Shown in pieces: positions 10,430 through 22,462 of a DNA stretch of 64,000 nucleotides. The stretch covers positions 8,652-72,651 of the forward strand of contig MNCI01034323.1 of the NCBI GenBank assembly GCA_015680685.1. The letters run 5' to 3'. Position 1 is the first letter of the stretch; each line of letters opens with the position of its first letter. This stretch comes from Gnetum montanum. Lineage: Eukaryota > Streptophyta > Gnetopsida > Gnetales > Gnetaceae. Below the pieces are notes generated by a model. That model saw nothing but the letters and a program-made list of their open reading frames with translations, did not search any database and was not told the origin of the DNA. Both the position numbers and the translations under genes were made by a program.

Positions 10430-12751
10430 TTAGAATGGAGGATATCCCCCATAACTAAACTTTTGAGCATGGCTAGAATTAATAAATGAAAAATGCAGAT
10501 CCATGCATGTGGGAAATATTGGAGTCTGGTTATATCCAAACCACTTGGTGTCTTTTGATGTGGTGGCTATAATGTACCCAACTTGGAGTTCACACACTTG
10601 ATTAAAGTTGGCATAGTGGGGCAAATTATAAGATGTGGTCATGTGATAAGGAGTTGAACCATAATGACACTTGTGATCGTAAGATGGTATGTAAGGATCA
10701 ATATGTCTCCCTACATAGTTATATTCATTAGGTTGCATGGTTTTTGGAGTTTTGATTGGTGGCCTTGATAAGGTAATAGGAGGTTTTGAGTTTGAAGAGG
10801 AAGGTGCATCATAGTGTTGGACTTGTGCTGAGTTGGTGGATGCAGTGGATTCAAAACCATGTTGTCTCTTTCTATGATCATGCCTGAAGAAATGATGCTT
10901 TCAATGTTGTGGAGGACCTCCACTACTATTTATAGTAGCAGCACAAGTAACATTTTGCCATGGTGCAAGACCTTTTGGCACAATTGGTGGTGATGTAGAA
11001 GGAGGTGAATGATGAGAATATTAAGGGCAAGGAGAAGTGCAAGGAACATGAGGTGGTGATCTTGTTGGAGAGGACATGGGTTGATAGTACTCAGGAGAAT
11101 GATAACGATGTAGTGAAATAGAGGATGTTTACATAGTTGGAAAAATAGGATGTTGAACATAATAAGTGCTTGGGTTCAGATGGTATGAAGGGTGTGACCA
11201 GTTTGATAGTGGCCTCCCCCATGACTGGGGATTTTGCCACTGTGGTTGAACCCAGTATTTCTATATGAAATCTGGATGTAACATTCCTTCCCAATGCTCA
11301 TGTAAATTTCACAAGATTAAGAATTATCCTTTGGGATGATTGTATAGACAAATGTCACATTGATATGGGTGATTTTTAGTTGAGCTCTTATCCTTCTTTT
11401 CTTCAACCCTTCTTTCTGATTATCACATGTTGTCCTATCCTATTTCTTAGTTTGGCATGGTTCCCTGCTAAATAATGTTGGCATATTCTCTACATTTTTC
11501 ATATACCCATTCTATCATCTTATTGATCTTTGCCTCAATTTTATCTAGTGATTGTAGTATTGGCAAAGATGATTTTACCTTCTTAAGGTGAGTTGATTTC
11601 TCCTCTTCCTTATCATGGACCTTTGCTAGTTTGAGATTTTGGTCTTGTTGAGGGCTTTCAAAATTCTTCCATTTAGCTATTTCTCTTTCTTCTTTTGCTA
11701 CCTAATTAATAAGCTCTTGGAATTGATGGGTTTGTAGCTCATATAGTTGACCTAGGGCATACATCCCTAGGATCTCCCTTGTTTCATTACGAAACCTATC
11801 CATGATGTGATACATTAGCCTTTCCTCGAAGAACCCATGGTTTAGGAAATTATTTAACAACGAATAGTATCTTTCTAAGGCCATGTCCAAGGGTTCATAT
11901 TGCCCTTATTTTCATTCTTGGATTTTTCTCCTCAAGGCTGACACTCTTGCATAGGTTTGATATCTTTCAGTGAAGAGTTTTACCATTGTTGGCCAATTGT
12001 GAATTGATTTTGGCTTTAAGGACCTATACCATACTTTTTCTTGGCCAACAAGTGTCATAGGGAAGAGCTTAAGTTTTTTCCACCTATTATCAATATTGTT
12101 CCATGCATAGGCATCATGGAAGGCTTGTAAATGATGTTGTGGATCTAAATCATAGCCTCCTAAAAACCTGGAAAAGTTATTTAGATCAAGCCTGGGTAGA
12201 TGGCTTTTCTTGCAATTCCTACAGGATATTTGAATAGCCTCTTATATATGCATTGGGCTCTTAGTGGCTAGCAAGGGTTCATCATCACTAGGTAGGTTAT
12301 GAATTTTTAAGTTGGAACAATGTTGTCTTCATTCATGTTGGTGTTCCTAACTTTGCCCGTGGACTCGATTTTTATTTCTATGCCAACCCCTTAAAAGAGG
12401 GTCATCTGTGTCATGACCTGATGTTGAAGGAGTAGAGGAAGAGAAAGAATTGGAAGACTCATCATGACTTTTGTAAGTCTCCCAATCATCCCTAGATAAA
12501 TTCTTCTTAACCATTGAGAAGGTCCTAGGCCTTACGAGCCCCCTTGTTCTATGGGATGTCCCATCCTTACTAGAGGTGTTAGAGTTGGATGATAAGAGTC
12601 CTTGAGTATCATTGGGGTGTTCATGAACATAGGAGACCCCTGCATAAGATTGAGTACTCCAAACTTCATCTTCATCATCATATATTTTTTTGGTTCTCCA
12701 ATGAATTGCCTCACTAGTTGTCGCATTATCATAGTCTTTTGAGAGAGACAT
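10430..12751 (-). pseudogene. gag: A gag polyprotein remnant
   Basis: The start ATG at 12751 (MSLSKDYDN) lies ~115 nt after the primer site, as in B (MSLSHGSG at 31434). The N-terminal part (12751-12347) is polar, Ser/Asp/Arg-rich. The gag core at 12240-11700 shows GYDLDPQHHLQAFHDAYAW, WKKLKLFP, VWYRSL and, in frame 11702-11890, PLDMALERYYSLLNN and ETREILGMYALGQLYEL; the same landmarks occur in B, C and D. The C-terminal part (to 10430) is Pro/His/Tyr-rich and ends FSYGGYPPF. I see no CCHC knuckle. Several stops and frameshifts interrupt it. Confidence 0.8.
12209..12280. repeat. 72-base source copy of a displaced duplicate
   Basis: This part of A's gag recurs exactly at 13357-13428, immediately after the N at 13355. 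It belongs here: the reading continues through the gag core. Confidence 0.75.
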
Positions 12752-12864
12752 TGTTGTGAATTATGTGTGACCTATTTGCAATTAGTTTATTTCTAAAAGA
12801 TATATTATCAAGGCTTCATCGCAGCGATCTTGGATGATGTAGCTAACCTAAATAACTAGCGTTG

Positions 12865-12882
12865 TCCTCAATAACGATGCCA
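12865..12882 (-). other. A primer-binding site (tRNA-Asp type)
   Basis: The sense sequence TGGCATCGTTATTGAGGA starts two bases inside the 5' LTR edge. It matches the complement of the plant tRNA-Asp 3' end at 13 of 18 positions, the primer known for Athila elements. Confidence 0.75.
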
Positions 12883-12883
12883 A

Positions 12884-13733
12884 TGATGAGTGACTAGGTA
12901 CCCCTACACTCAATCATACGAATATGAGCATGTACGCATAATCCAGTTGAACTTCGTAGATGAACTAGTTGTGGTATCTAGATAGTTACACATTGATCGC
13001 AGTTCATTGTCTTGCCACTTGGACTAGTATTTGTATTGTCACGTATGGTTTAGTCTAGAGTGAGGTGAATGATAGGATCCTAAACTAATGCTACTCCTAG
13101 AGATGATGGAAAATAATCTTGACTTAAGCTAATAGGTAATAAAAAGTGAAATCTAAACTAGCCTAAGTGCGATGAGCATCCATCCTTAATCATCTGTGTG
13201 CATCTTGAACCTCGTGTACTACTTCTGAGATTATCAAGCATACATTACTTGATCATTCCTAGATACACTACTGGGTTACCAAGTAGTTATACTTAAATGT
13301 TTGTGATTAAGTTGCACTCATTCTACATTAATCAATAGGAAGTGTAAATGACAANCCTTGCAATTCCTACAGGATATTTGAATAGCCTCTTATATATGCA
13401 TTGGGCTCTTAGTGGCTAGCAAGGGTTCTCGATCTTTATTACCGATCATGTGCATGTCCAAGTACATCACACTTTAACAAAGGTTTCATACAATTACAAT
13501 CATCACATTGCTGGCATGCACTGGGGAAAGAACTAAAACTAATTGAAAACTGACAAAAAGACTCTACTCTAAGACTTACCAACCAACCTCTTTTCCTATG
13601 CACTCGAATGTTGTATTTATATGCCTACATAGGAATCACAATATCATGTATTCTATATTGTTATCCATGTTGTGATATCATGTACCTGATATTGAGGATC
13701 TAATATCGAGGCCTCTCAAACCACGATTCATCA
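12884..13733 (-). repeat. A 5' LTR, with a misassembled insert
   Basis: It pairs with 4621-5485. The TATA box is at 13614-13621 (sense TATAAATA) and the dyad repeats at about 13637-13712. Where the partner has ~85 bases around 5107-5195, this copy has an N (13355) followed by 72 bases of gag sequence. Apart from that the two LTRs align throughout. Confidence 0.85.
13355..13428. other. N plus 72 bases of misplaced gag sequence in the LTR
   Basis: 13357-13428 equals 12209-12280 exactly and replaces normal LTR sequence. The N at the left junction points to a gap-filling or scaffolding error rather than biology. Confidence 0.75.
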
Positions 13734-13738
13734 AGCAT

Positions 13739-14780
13739 CATCCACATGTTGGGAGGTTCTCTCCTCTCTAAGCTTGCAACTCAAGAAAATTCCATCTTGG
13801 ACATCTTCCTCGTTTATTACAAACTACATAGCCACACATAAACCTCCCTATATACCGCTTGGAGGATGGTTAACTCAACCATAGTTAGGGTAGATGACTC
13901 AAGTTAGGCTTGGATTAGGTGAGGATAGGTGACCCTTGTGCTCATACCAATCCACTAATTAAAGAACATGGGTGCATAATCTTTTACAAAGTTCATTAAA
14001 AAAAAAATCCTAACCACATAGACCTACATGAATATACAATCTACATGACTTATGGATGTCAACACAAGACAAGAAGAGGTGCATTAACATCCTCTATTAA
14101 CTTCAAAATTTCTTTTTCTTTGGTATCCAATTCTTGATCTTCATTTTTGTTACTTGCATCGCCATTAATCTTAATCTCTTTATACTATAGAGGACATGAA
14201 ATACATAAGAAATATAGACAATTTATGATAAGGTCCATATTTATGTTATGTTTGTTATGATAAGGCATTTTGACAAACATAACTTTTATTTTCACCGAAA
14301 GATGATACTTGTATTTCTTTTTCTCAAGTTAAAAATTTTCTAGTTAATATAATATGCATTATTTTTTATGATTTTTTTGATATTATTTCTAAAAATATTT
14401 ATTTCACTTTGTTCCTCCTACTATTTTATGCTTATGCCTACTATGTTAACCAAACATTACAAATCTTTAAGCATGCTTAATAGGAATTTTTTTATCAATT
14501 ATATTTTTCTTTGCATTTTATGTAAGTTAGAATGAAAAAAGGGGAATAATAGAACTAAAAAACATTCTATTTTTTGCTACCTTGTTATGTATATGCATAA
14601 TTTATTTATGTTCAAAGTTTCATGTAGTTTTTGTTCTTTTCAGGAGTCACAAGTTAAAGGGTAGCCTAATTTGAGTAGGGGTGCTTATGACTTGGTACTC
14701 ATAATCTCTATAAACTTATTTTTTGTTGCTTTTTCTTAGGTTAATTTTGAGTGTTTTTTCATATCCAAATAGGGGGATAT
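13739..14780. other. Flank of A; probable E1 U3 then unassigned sequence
   Basis: 13739 to about 14073 should continue the sequence interrupted at 4615, so it is probably the upstream U3 of E1. Its minus-strand start may be TGTTGACATCC at 14073, which is a guess. 14074-14780 is AT-rich without motifs I recognise. It ends with a polypurine-like AAATAGGGGGATAT (14767-14780). Confidence 0.35.
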
Positions 14781-17700
14781 TGATGATTTTATAAGTGATT
14801 TGGAATGACAATCATTATCCCTCATGATCTTGTTACTTGCCTTCTTGAAATTGTTAATGGTCAAACATTTAATGAAGGTGTTTCTTAGAATTTTTTTTCA
14901 TAATGATACACTTCTTAGGTTTGTCTCTCCATGATCTAGTAAATCACTTGTTATAAAAATCATAATTGTTTTTGAAATTATACATGTTAGACCAACTTCC
15001 CTTTAGATAGGCTAATCAACCAAAGAATTAGAAAAGAGGAACAATTGTTCTAAGGTCGATTACTCAGTAGATAGTTTGTCTACTAGAAGATGAAAAACTA
15101 AGAAATATATAATTTTAAGATTAACATTGTGATCCAAGGTCTAGCAACTTGAGACTTTTTTTTTTTGCAATATTTCAATGGAAAGGTTAATTGCATGATG
15201 TAAAGGTTGACTAATCTACCCAATAGATTGACTATCAAAGGAATAGGTCAATGGATCAAAGATTATATTAGAAAAAATAAAAAAGAAAAAAAATAAAATA
15301 TATAGGTATTATGTGATTCTATGGACAAAAGATAGTCTTGGTCTTTGTGAAAGAAAAATAGCTCTTAACATGCAAGAAGAATTCATTATTAGGAAAGCCA
15401 TTAAATGAAGAGGTTCTTATGATCCATCCTAGATCCTTATTGTACTTTCTTTCTCATTAACTATCTCATTTTTCTATTCCTCTTAATTTTTTTACATGCA
15501 TCAAAGTAGATGTTTATGATATCTTGATATTTCAGCTATACCATTTGATATCTTACATAATTCACTGATTTGTGGATAAGAGCTCACCCTTATAATGATT
15601 GTATGAGGGAGATTAACAATTTGGAAATTAGCATTGAAGGATTTATTTTAAATTAAAATAGAACTAAGGGAAGAGAAGGCTATTACACCCTTACAAGTGA
15701 ACATAGGCCCAAGCCAAACCATGATAAAAATCTAGTATGTTCATTGTTTTTATTCTTTTATTCTTGTTTTGATTATTTGGTAGCTTAGATCTTTGTTTGA
15801 TTTATGTTCATAGTTAAGCCTTGATTTGGAACTTCTTTGACTTTATATTCCTTAACCCTTGGTATATTTATGATTTAAACCCTTGATTTCTTGTTTGCTA
15901 ACCTATGTCTCATGCTTTATTAACCTTTTCTCTTTCACTAATCATGCTTATGTCATTTGATGTATGTGGCTTGCTATTTCCTTTTTAATTAGATTACTTT
16001 AAAATATATTTAAATTTTTTATTTTTCCTTTTTCTTTATTTTAATTTTATTATTTTTTGATATTTTAATATTTTTAGTATTTTAAAGTTTTTTAGCATAT
16101 GCATACTAATCCCTTTTGTTGGAGTTTTGAGTTAGTAGGTATCATGCACTAGATGGGTCATTAGCACATGGGGTACTACCTTAGTTATCCTATGTTTTAT
16201 TTGAATTCTTTGTATTTTTCTATATTAATAATTTTTATATTTTTTTGTTAGTTTTAAATTTTTTTACATTATGTTTTAGAGGGTCTCATGTTAGTTTTGT
16301 CATTATGTTTTAACCTTGAACTTTGTTATTAGTTTGGGCTTATACATAGCTTTTAGCTTACCCTTAAAAGGTGTTGATTAGACTAGTGCTAGGAACTAGG
16401 CCATGCTAGAAAATTATTTAAAAATATTTTAAAAATTAGAATTTATTTTTATTTTTCCCATGAGATGAGAATTTTTTAGCTATATAACTAGGGTTTTCAG
16501 AAGTAGTTTGTATTTTTTATCCTTGAAAAGATGTTGAATGTTGACAGCTTAGAAGAAAAACTTTTTCAACTTGTTGACATACATCTAAAGGATACCTGTA
16601 CCATCCGTCGTGGTGTAAGTTACAATGAATTATGATAACATTATTTGATCCCTGATCTCCATGTAATTGAAATGAGTGAAAATGATGAAAAATATATCAT
16701 TTCGGACTTCCTAAAACTCCTAAAAGTGTGAAAATAATAATTGATGATGAGTTTAGTATTTTAGTAGCTTAGAATGACCTCTATAAGTTTAGAATTTTTT
16801 TTGAAATTTTTATTTATTGTTAAGATAATCATTAGATTATACATTTCAATTTTTGCCATTTGTTTGACATCTTAGAACCTTTGTTTTAGCAACAACATTC
16901 TTGGTCTTAAACCTTTTAGCTTTGCTAAGTGATTTGGGTAGATTATACTGAGTAGGTGGCTAGTTAGGTTGGTAGTAGGTAAATACTATCTAATAATCTT
17001 TGTAATGACTATGTGGTGAGTTAAGTTGGTAGTGAGTTTAATACTTACATGGTTAGTTATGTTAGTAAGTGTCATTTATCTTTGTAGTGACTATGTGGCC
17101 AATTAGGTTGGTAGTAAGCTAAGTACATATGTGGTCAATTAGATCAATAAGTACGATTTGTTTAGTTTTATTCTTATTTGGGTTTACTTGGTGGTGGTGG
17201 AGTCTCTTTTTAGTTATCTAGGTTTTGGTATATAATCTGATTAAGATTTGGTTATTTGATATCATCTCTACATAATTGTATTTTCATGTTAACTCTTGTG
17301 TACATATACCCCTTGTGCATGACAATCTAGCTACTTGATGCCTTCAACCAAACCCGTAAGGGATTATCTTATAACTTATTTATCTTACTTAGTTCTAGGA
17401 TTAATTCCCTTTGTGTTTTTATGCCTTCCAAGTGACTTTGTTTATTGTGTTAAGGAGGAATTATTTGGACAAGATAATGATTAGATTTTAGTTTTTAAAT
17501 CATTATTAGTTTTACTATTACATTTCTAGTTATTTATTATTTTATTTTAAGTTGTAATGTTAACTAGGATCTTTGTACTATGTAACTTTTGTGAGGTTTT
17601 GTATTTGTATTTTTCATATCTTAGACCTAAACTTCATTTGTGTAGCATTGGTTATTTCTCAATTATTGGTATTCAATAACTTTAGCTAACATTAGAGCCT

Positions 17701-18210
17701 AATACCTTTTGATGCATTTTGATGTTATGTAATTTTTATGATATTTTTTGTATATTATTCCATTGTAAGTTTTTGGTATTTGTTAATATTATTTTTGGAT
17801 TGGGTTATAGGGACTTGTACTATTTTTCCTAGTGGATAGGTTAGGTTTTGTACCCATGGAACTATTTTCACCTTTTTTAAATAACAGTTTTATCTTTCTA
17901 CTTAGCAAATTTCTTGCTCCTATGCATATGTTTTATGGATCTCTACTACTTTGCCTTTTACATTTTTCTTGGAATCCATCCTTTTTATTAAGTAGAAATT
18001 TATATTTTCAAGTATATTTTGTCAATTCTTTAAGTAATACTTTTCTATCCTAAGCCTGGTTAGTGAGGTGTTATATGATTGATCTATTCTAGTTCCTAGT
18101 TTTTTCTTGATCATTATATTACTTAGTTTGCATTTAATTTCAATTTATTTTTTATATTTATAATATTAGTTTTTATTACCCTATTCACCCCTAATCTAGG
18201 ATTTTTTTCA
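14781..18210 (+). repeat. E2: possible 3' LTR of a copia (SIRE-like) element
   Basis: The left edge is TGATGATTTTATAAG directly after a polypurine-like run. The right edge is TTTTTTTCA at 18210, after ACCCTATTCACCCCTAATCT, a phrase typical of the end of SIRE/Maximus-type LTRs. From 18211 the sequence aligns with the integrase-RNase H linker of C, so 18210 is a real junction. At 3.4 kb it is long for an LTR and may contain further insertions. The region is AT-rich and has no coding motifs that I can support. Confidence 0.35.
16951..17163. repeat. Degenerate short tandem repeats
   Basis: About four to five imperfect units of 35-60 bases share the words GTGGYNARTTAGGTTGGTAGTA and CTTTGTAGTGACTATGTGG. 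There are too few copies for a satellite array. They lie inside the E2 LTR-like block. Confidence 0.6.
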
Positions 18211-19800
18211 ATCCATAAAGGACCCCTACATGATCCTTCATGTGTATCTTGAAGATTTATTGATTTTCATATACACCATCAAATTAAGTCATAAGCACAT
18301 AGTTTGTAAAGGTTAACCTTAATTTTCATGAATTATTTACCTTGATGTAAAAATTAGCATTTATTTTGTTTATCTCATGTAGTAGGTATTTCTTATGTTG
18401 TTAGGTAAGTGAGATAATCAAAGAACTAGGGCTTTGTTGAATTTGAAACTGTTACAACTTTTGCAAATAGTAATTCATGTATAAATTGAATTGAAAGTGG
18501 TTATTTATTAATATCCTTGTTGTATCAAAACTAAGATAAATGATCAATAACTACATTCTTGGTGAATTTTCTATCAATCATTGTGAGATCAAATTCTTAA
18601 AAGATTATTAGCCACCATATAATACAAGGATTGACCATTAATTTATTTATTAGGAATCAAATAGTGCTATGGTCTATGTGAACATATACAAGTTCTTACT
18701 TTCATCTAAACTTCTTTAATGCATATATCACTATCATAAGTTCTTACTCTAAAATGGTATAGTTAAGTTGTGGCCCTATAATACATCTACTTATACAGTG
18801 GATATAATATGGATGTTTTTGATTATCTAGCTTCATAAGTATTGCTTCTAAGATGTAATTAAACACATCAGTGATAATGTAAAAAGTCCTTGACAATCTC
18901 ATGCTTGTAGAATAGGATTCTATGTAAGTTTCTATTTGATGAGTTCAAATTTATTTTTATAATCTTCCAACCAAATAAATGACACATTGTTCTTGGTTAG
19001 GTTTATTAGTATTTTGTAATCTTGGAGAAATTTTTGATAAATCTTCTATAATATTGAGTATGACCAAGAAATGATTTGATATTCTTAACAATATTTACTC
19101 ATTGGATTATGCCTTTTATAATCTTGATCTTTTTTGGATCCAAATTAATACCTTTTTATGAAATTTGATGGCCAAGAACATTTTCCTCTTAGACCATTAG
19201 ATGACTCTTCTACTAATTAAGCTTAAGGTTAGTTTTTAAATATCTCTTTAATGCCTACTCAAGGTGGTTTAGGGATTATTTAAAATTTGAGTCATATGTG
19301 CCAAAGTAGTCCATAAATACTTTCATTCCATTAGTAATTTATTTTTGAAGATGCTTAAGATAAGTCACTAGCAAGTAGCAGGGGCATTGCAAACGCCAAA
19401 TGACATCTATTTGTATGCAAAAGTTTCCTAGGGACCTGTAAATATGATCTTATCTTAATCCTATAGAGTAATTCAAATTTGATTATAACCACTATATCCA
19501 TTTAAAAAATTATAATACTTAGGACATATAATGGTATCTAAGACTTGTCAACATAAGACAAAGGAATGTGATCCTTGAAAGTAGTCATATTCACTAGTCG
19601 AAAGTCAATATAGATCCTTCATTTATCAACCTTTTTTGAAATGCTATTAAGTAGACTCACTCACTCACTATTTGCAATGGAATAGATGAAACCTAATTTG
19701 AGTAGCTTCTCAAGCTTCCACTTAAAAACTTCTTTCAATTCAATTTCTCAATATTCTTTGCAATTGATGGCATGGCTTTATAATTAGATTTATGATATAA
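18211..19800 (-). pseudogene. pol: E0: old gypsy pol fragment (linker, RNase H, RT)
   Basis: The minus strand aligns along its length with 23590-25190 of element C: the integrase-side linker (18211-18330), RNase H (about 18500-18900) and reverse transcriptase (about 18950-19790). The RT catalytic box reads FMDY at 19306-19317 where C and D have FMDD, so the second metal-binding Asp is lost. Stops are frequent and no frame exceeds 60 codons. E0 is cut on the left by E2, on the right by C (19806), and resumes at 29634. It is the oldest pol in the nest by its state of decay. Confidence 0.75.
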
Positions 19801-19805
19801 GATGC

Positions 19806-20603
19806 TGATGAGTGGCAAGGCACCCCTACACTCAACCATACGAATACAAGTGTTACACGTGTAATCCAGTCAAACTCCAAGGACTAAGTGCTTACGCACC
19901 TTATGGAACACCAATCGTTGTCTTCCCAGACTTACTTGTATTTTCATGGTTGTATGGTTAAATAAGTATGAGGTATATGATTTTTATAAATTTTATCTTT
20001 TTATCACCTATGCTAAGATAGGAAAGGGTGAAGAGACTAAGTAACTAACCTTAACTAACTAAGCTTTAATCATCCTAGCATCAATATCCATTTCCACTTG
20101 CCGTACACACCCTAAACTAGTGCAACGCTACTGGGATTACCAAACAGTATTCGTTACTGGGTTAGCAAGTGTAGCACACGTGCTTGAAGTAGTCGTACTG
20201 AATGCACTTAACCAGGAGTTAAGGGATGAGAGAGATTAACTATATAAGAAAGAATTTAACATTAATTAAAGTCCTATTTAGCTTAGTCCATGCACTGTAA
20301 GGTTTATTAGAAAGTTTGTCTTCATTTTTGCACACAAATGTGTGCTCAGGTACAATTTTCTTGAATAAATATCTCATTCACTTTGAGACTCCTACTGCGG
20401 GCACATGGAAATTATTCTATCTCTGGAATGGTAAAACTGCGACAGTTTCACTAAGGGTCTAGATCTAGATGAGAAAATAAGGAAAATCCACCTCTTATTT
20501 ATAGAACTGACGATGGGCTACGATATCACGTACATGACATCGTAGGGACCAATGCGATATTGCGTACGCAATATCGCAGCCCATGCGATACCACTTCCCA
20601 TCA
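19806..20603 (-). repeat. C 3' LTR
   Basis: It runs from TGATGAGTGG to TTCCCATCA. On the sense strand it has U3 dyad repeats, including a perfect 24-bp palindrome at 20554-20577 (GCGATATTGCGT and its reverse complement), a TATA box (TATAAATAA, 20495-20503), R/U5 with ATTACCAA/TTAGCAAGTG repeats and the conserved terminal block. Confidence 0.9.
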
Positions 20604-20617
20604 TACCCCCATGACTG
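20604..20617 (-). other. C polypurine tract
   Basis: The sense sequence CCAGTCATGGGGGTA abuts the 3' LTR. The same AGTCATGGGGG word recurs inside C at 21165, 22480 and 26630. Confidence 0.8.
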
Positions 20618-22462
20618 GATGAAAACTCATCCTCAAGTTCCTTATAAAATATTGAGATAGTATGGGATTATTGACTTGAATGACACTAATGGTGAATGGG
20701 GTGATGTGTGAACGGATCATCATTACAAAACATGCCAAAATTTAGTGTTCATGACAACAAGAGTGAACACTATACACATTTGACATCTAGCCTTATTCGA
20801 CAGCTGAGAGAGAAGAGAGAAGAGAGAGAGAAAAGAAAAAGTCTATTGCTGCCAATGCCAAGATTGCCCCTTTCGTTGTCCATCCATAAGTGCACCATCA
20901 ATCCTGTTCCTTGCATAACTACTTCAACACCAATCCATTCCAAGTGTTCCCTCTAGATCCAATCCGTTGTTGTATGATTACCATCTGCACACACAACACA
21001 ATTCTTATATTAGCAAGGGTAAATGAATCATAATGCAATTGATACCTTGCTTCAGTGTAAGGCCCATTGGCTGAGTTGTGCTATCGCTGATACAGATATG
21101 AAGATATAATACTAGTGACTACCCGAGGTGTAGGGGTTAGGAGAAAATTGAAAAAATTGGACCAGGACCCCCATGACTAAGAGCAAACCTCTGGTAGCGA
21201 TAGAATGGAAAAAGAGAAGGAATAAGAAAGATGAAGAAAAAGAAACAACAACAACATCGATAAAATGGATGTCAAAGATGGAGATGAACAAAATAAATGG
21301 TGATTACGAAAATGTTTAAGGGAAAAAAATTAATGGATACACCAAATAGGAATGCTAGTGGGTCCTCCCCAAAGTAGGATCATGCCCTTAACGCCCTGAA
21401 AATCCCACATTGAAAGAGTCTGTAGGCTCTAAGAATTTCATTTGGAGATAAGAGTTAAAGTCTTAACCACAAGAGTACCAGAAAGAAAACAATGCATCCA
21501 CCAAAATATGGACTATTAATACAACTGGCAATGAGGTTATAAGTGGGGAAAGAAGGATGGAAAGAAGCGAATGGAATGAAATCTCAAGAACAAGGTGGTG
21601 TACAGTCCCTTGTGTGTTAATGGTTAATGTGACTTAGTAGATCTCATTCCAAATTCAGCCTCAAAAAAACCACATTCAATGACTTCACATTAATATATTT
21701 GACCCATCCATCCACTTGAAGTAACAAGAATGCCTTCACCAAAGAGCCACCACCATTCCGACAAAACGAAAAAGGACAAAGTAGGAAGCTAGAAGGGCTT
21801 AGTTAGAGGAAACATGTTTATTTTAGTTCCATAGCTAGTACTTGTAGCTAAAATGATTATTTCATCTAAGGGGTATGCTTTGAATTCTCAATGTTTTTTT
21901 TTCTTTTGCGTGAGAACCACACCATGCAAAGATTTATTATTTTTATTTGCTCAAGTTCTCGATAATGTGGCAATGTCAAAATGGTAAGAAAACTCAACAA
22001 GAAAACATCCAAGCACCCAAGAGGATGGCCAACAAAACTGTATCAATTCCTCTTGAAGTCACACCCTTTTCAATCCTTGAGTCCTTCCTTAGTTTGAGAA
22101 ATGCCCAATCACCAATTAGTTAATAGCTCTTATTAGTGAGAAAGGGACTGTACAGATCCAAGCCAAGAGAGACCATAGAAATTTATGGATGCATGGATGA
22201 GTGGACTCATTACCTGTTATATTAAAAGAACCATACCTTAGTATCAACATAATAACTTAAAGGTAAAAACCAAACATTAGCAATCAATGGAATACAGTTC
22301 ATACCATCTTTGGAGCACTTATTACATGACGAATCAAACACACAAAGAAATGAAAAGTATAAAGAAATAAAAAAGTATAAACAATGTTGTAAAAAAAAAT
22401 AAGAAAAGTTAAAGAAATTTGTAAAAAAAAAAACTTAAAAAGAAATTGAGGGCCTCAAATGA
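20618..22462 (-). other. C spacer downstream of integrase
   Basis: I see no gene here. In sense order it holds the T-rich tract (22340-22450) with AATAAG (22318-22323), the purine core GGGGAGGA (21363-21370), an AGTCATGGGGG word (about 21165) and a long pyrimidine run ending CTCTCTCAG (about 20805-20842) that would make a strong 3' splice site. The first part aligns with the spacers of A, B and D. ORF X and a convincing internal TATA/dyad block are missing. Confidence 0.5.

Larger units (their letters stand above)
4621..13733 (-). mobile_element. A: Athila-like LTR element, gag + ORF X, no pol
   Basis: This is a complete element on the minus strand. It has LTRs at 4621-5485 and 12884-13733, a tRNA-Asp-type primer site, gag, a spacer, an internal U3-like block, ORF X and a polypurine tract. 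The flanking 5-base repeats are AACAT (4616-4620) and AGCAT (13734-13738), differing by one transition. It has no protease, reverse transcriptase, RNase H or integrase, so it is a non-autonomous relative of C and D. The LTRs differ at roughly one base in ten by eye, so the insertion is not recent. It sits in what I take to be the U3 of E1. Confidence 0.9.

Noticed and set aside
16951-17163. Centromeric or other satellite array
   Set aside because: Too few, too diverged units; nothing array-like around it.
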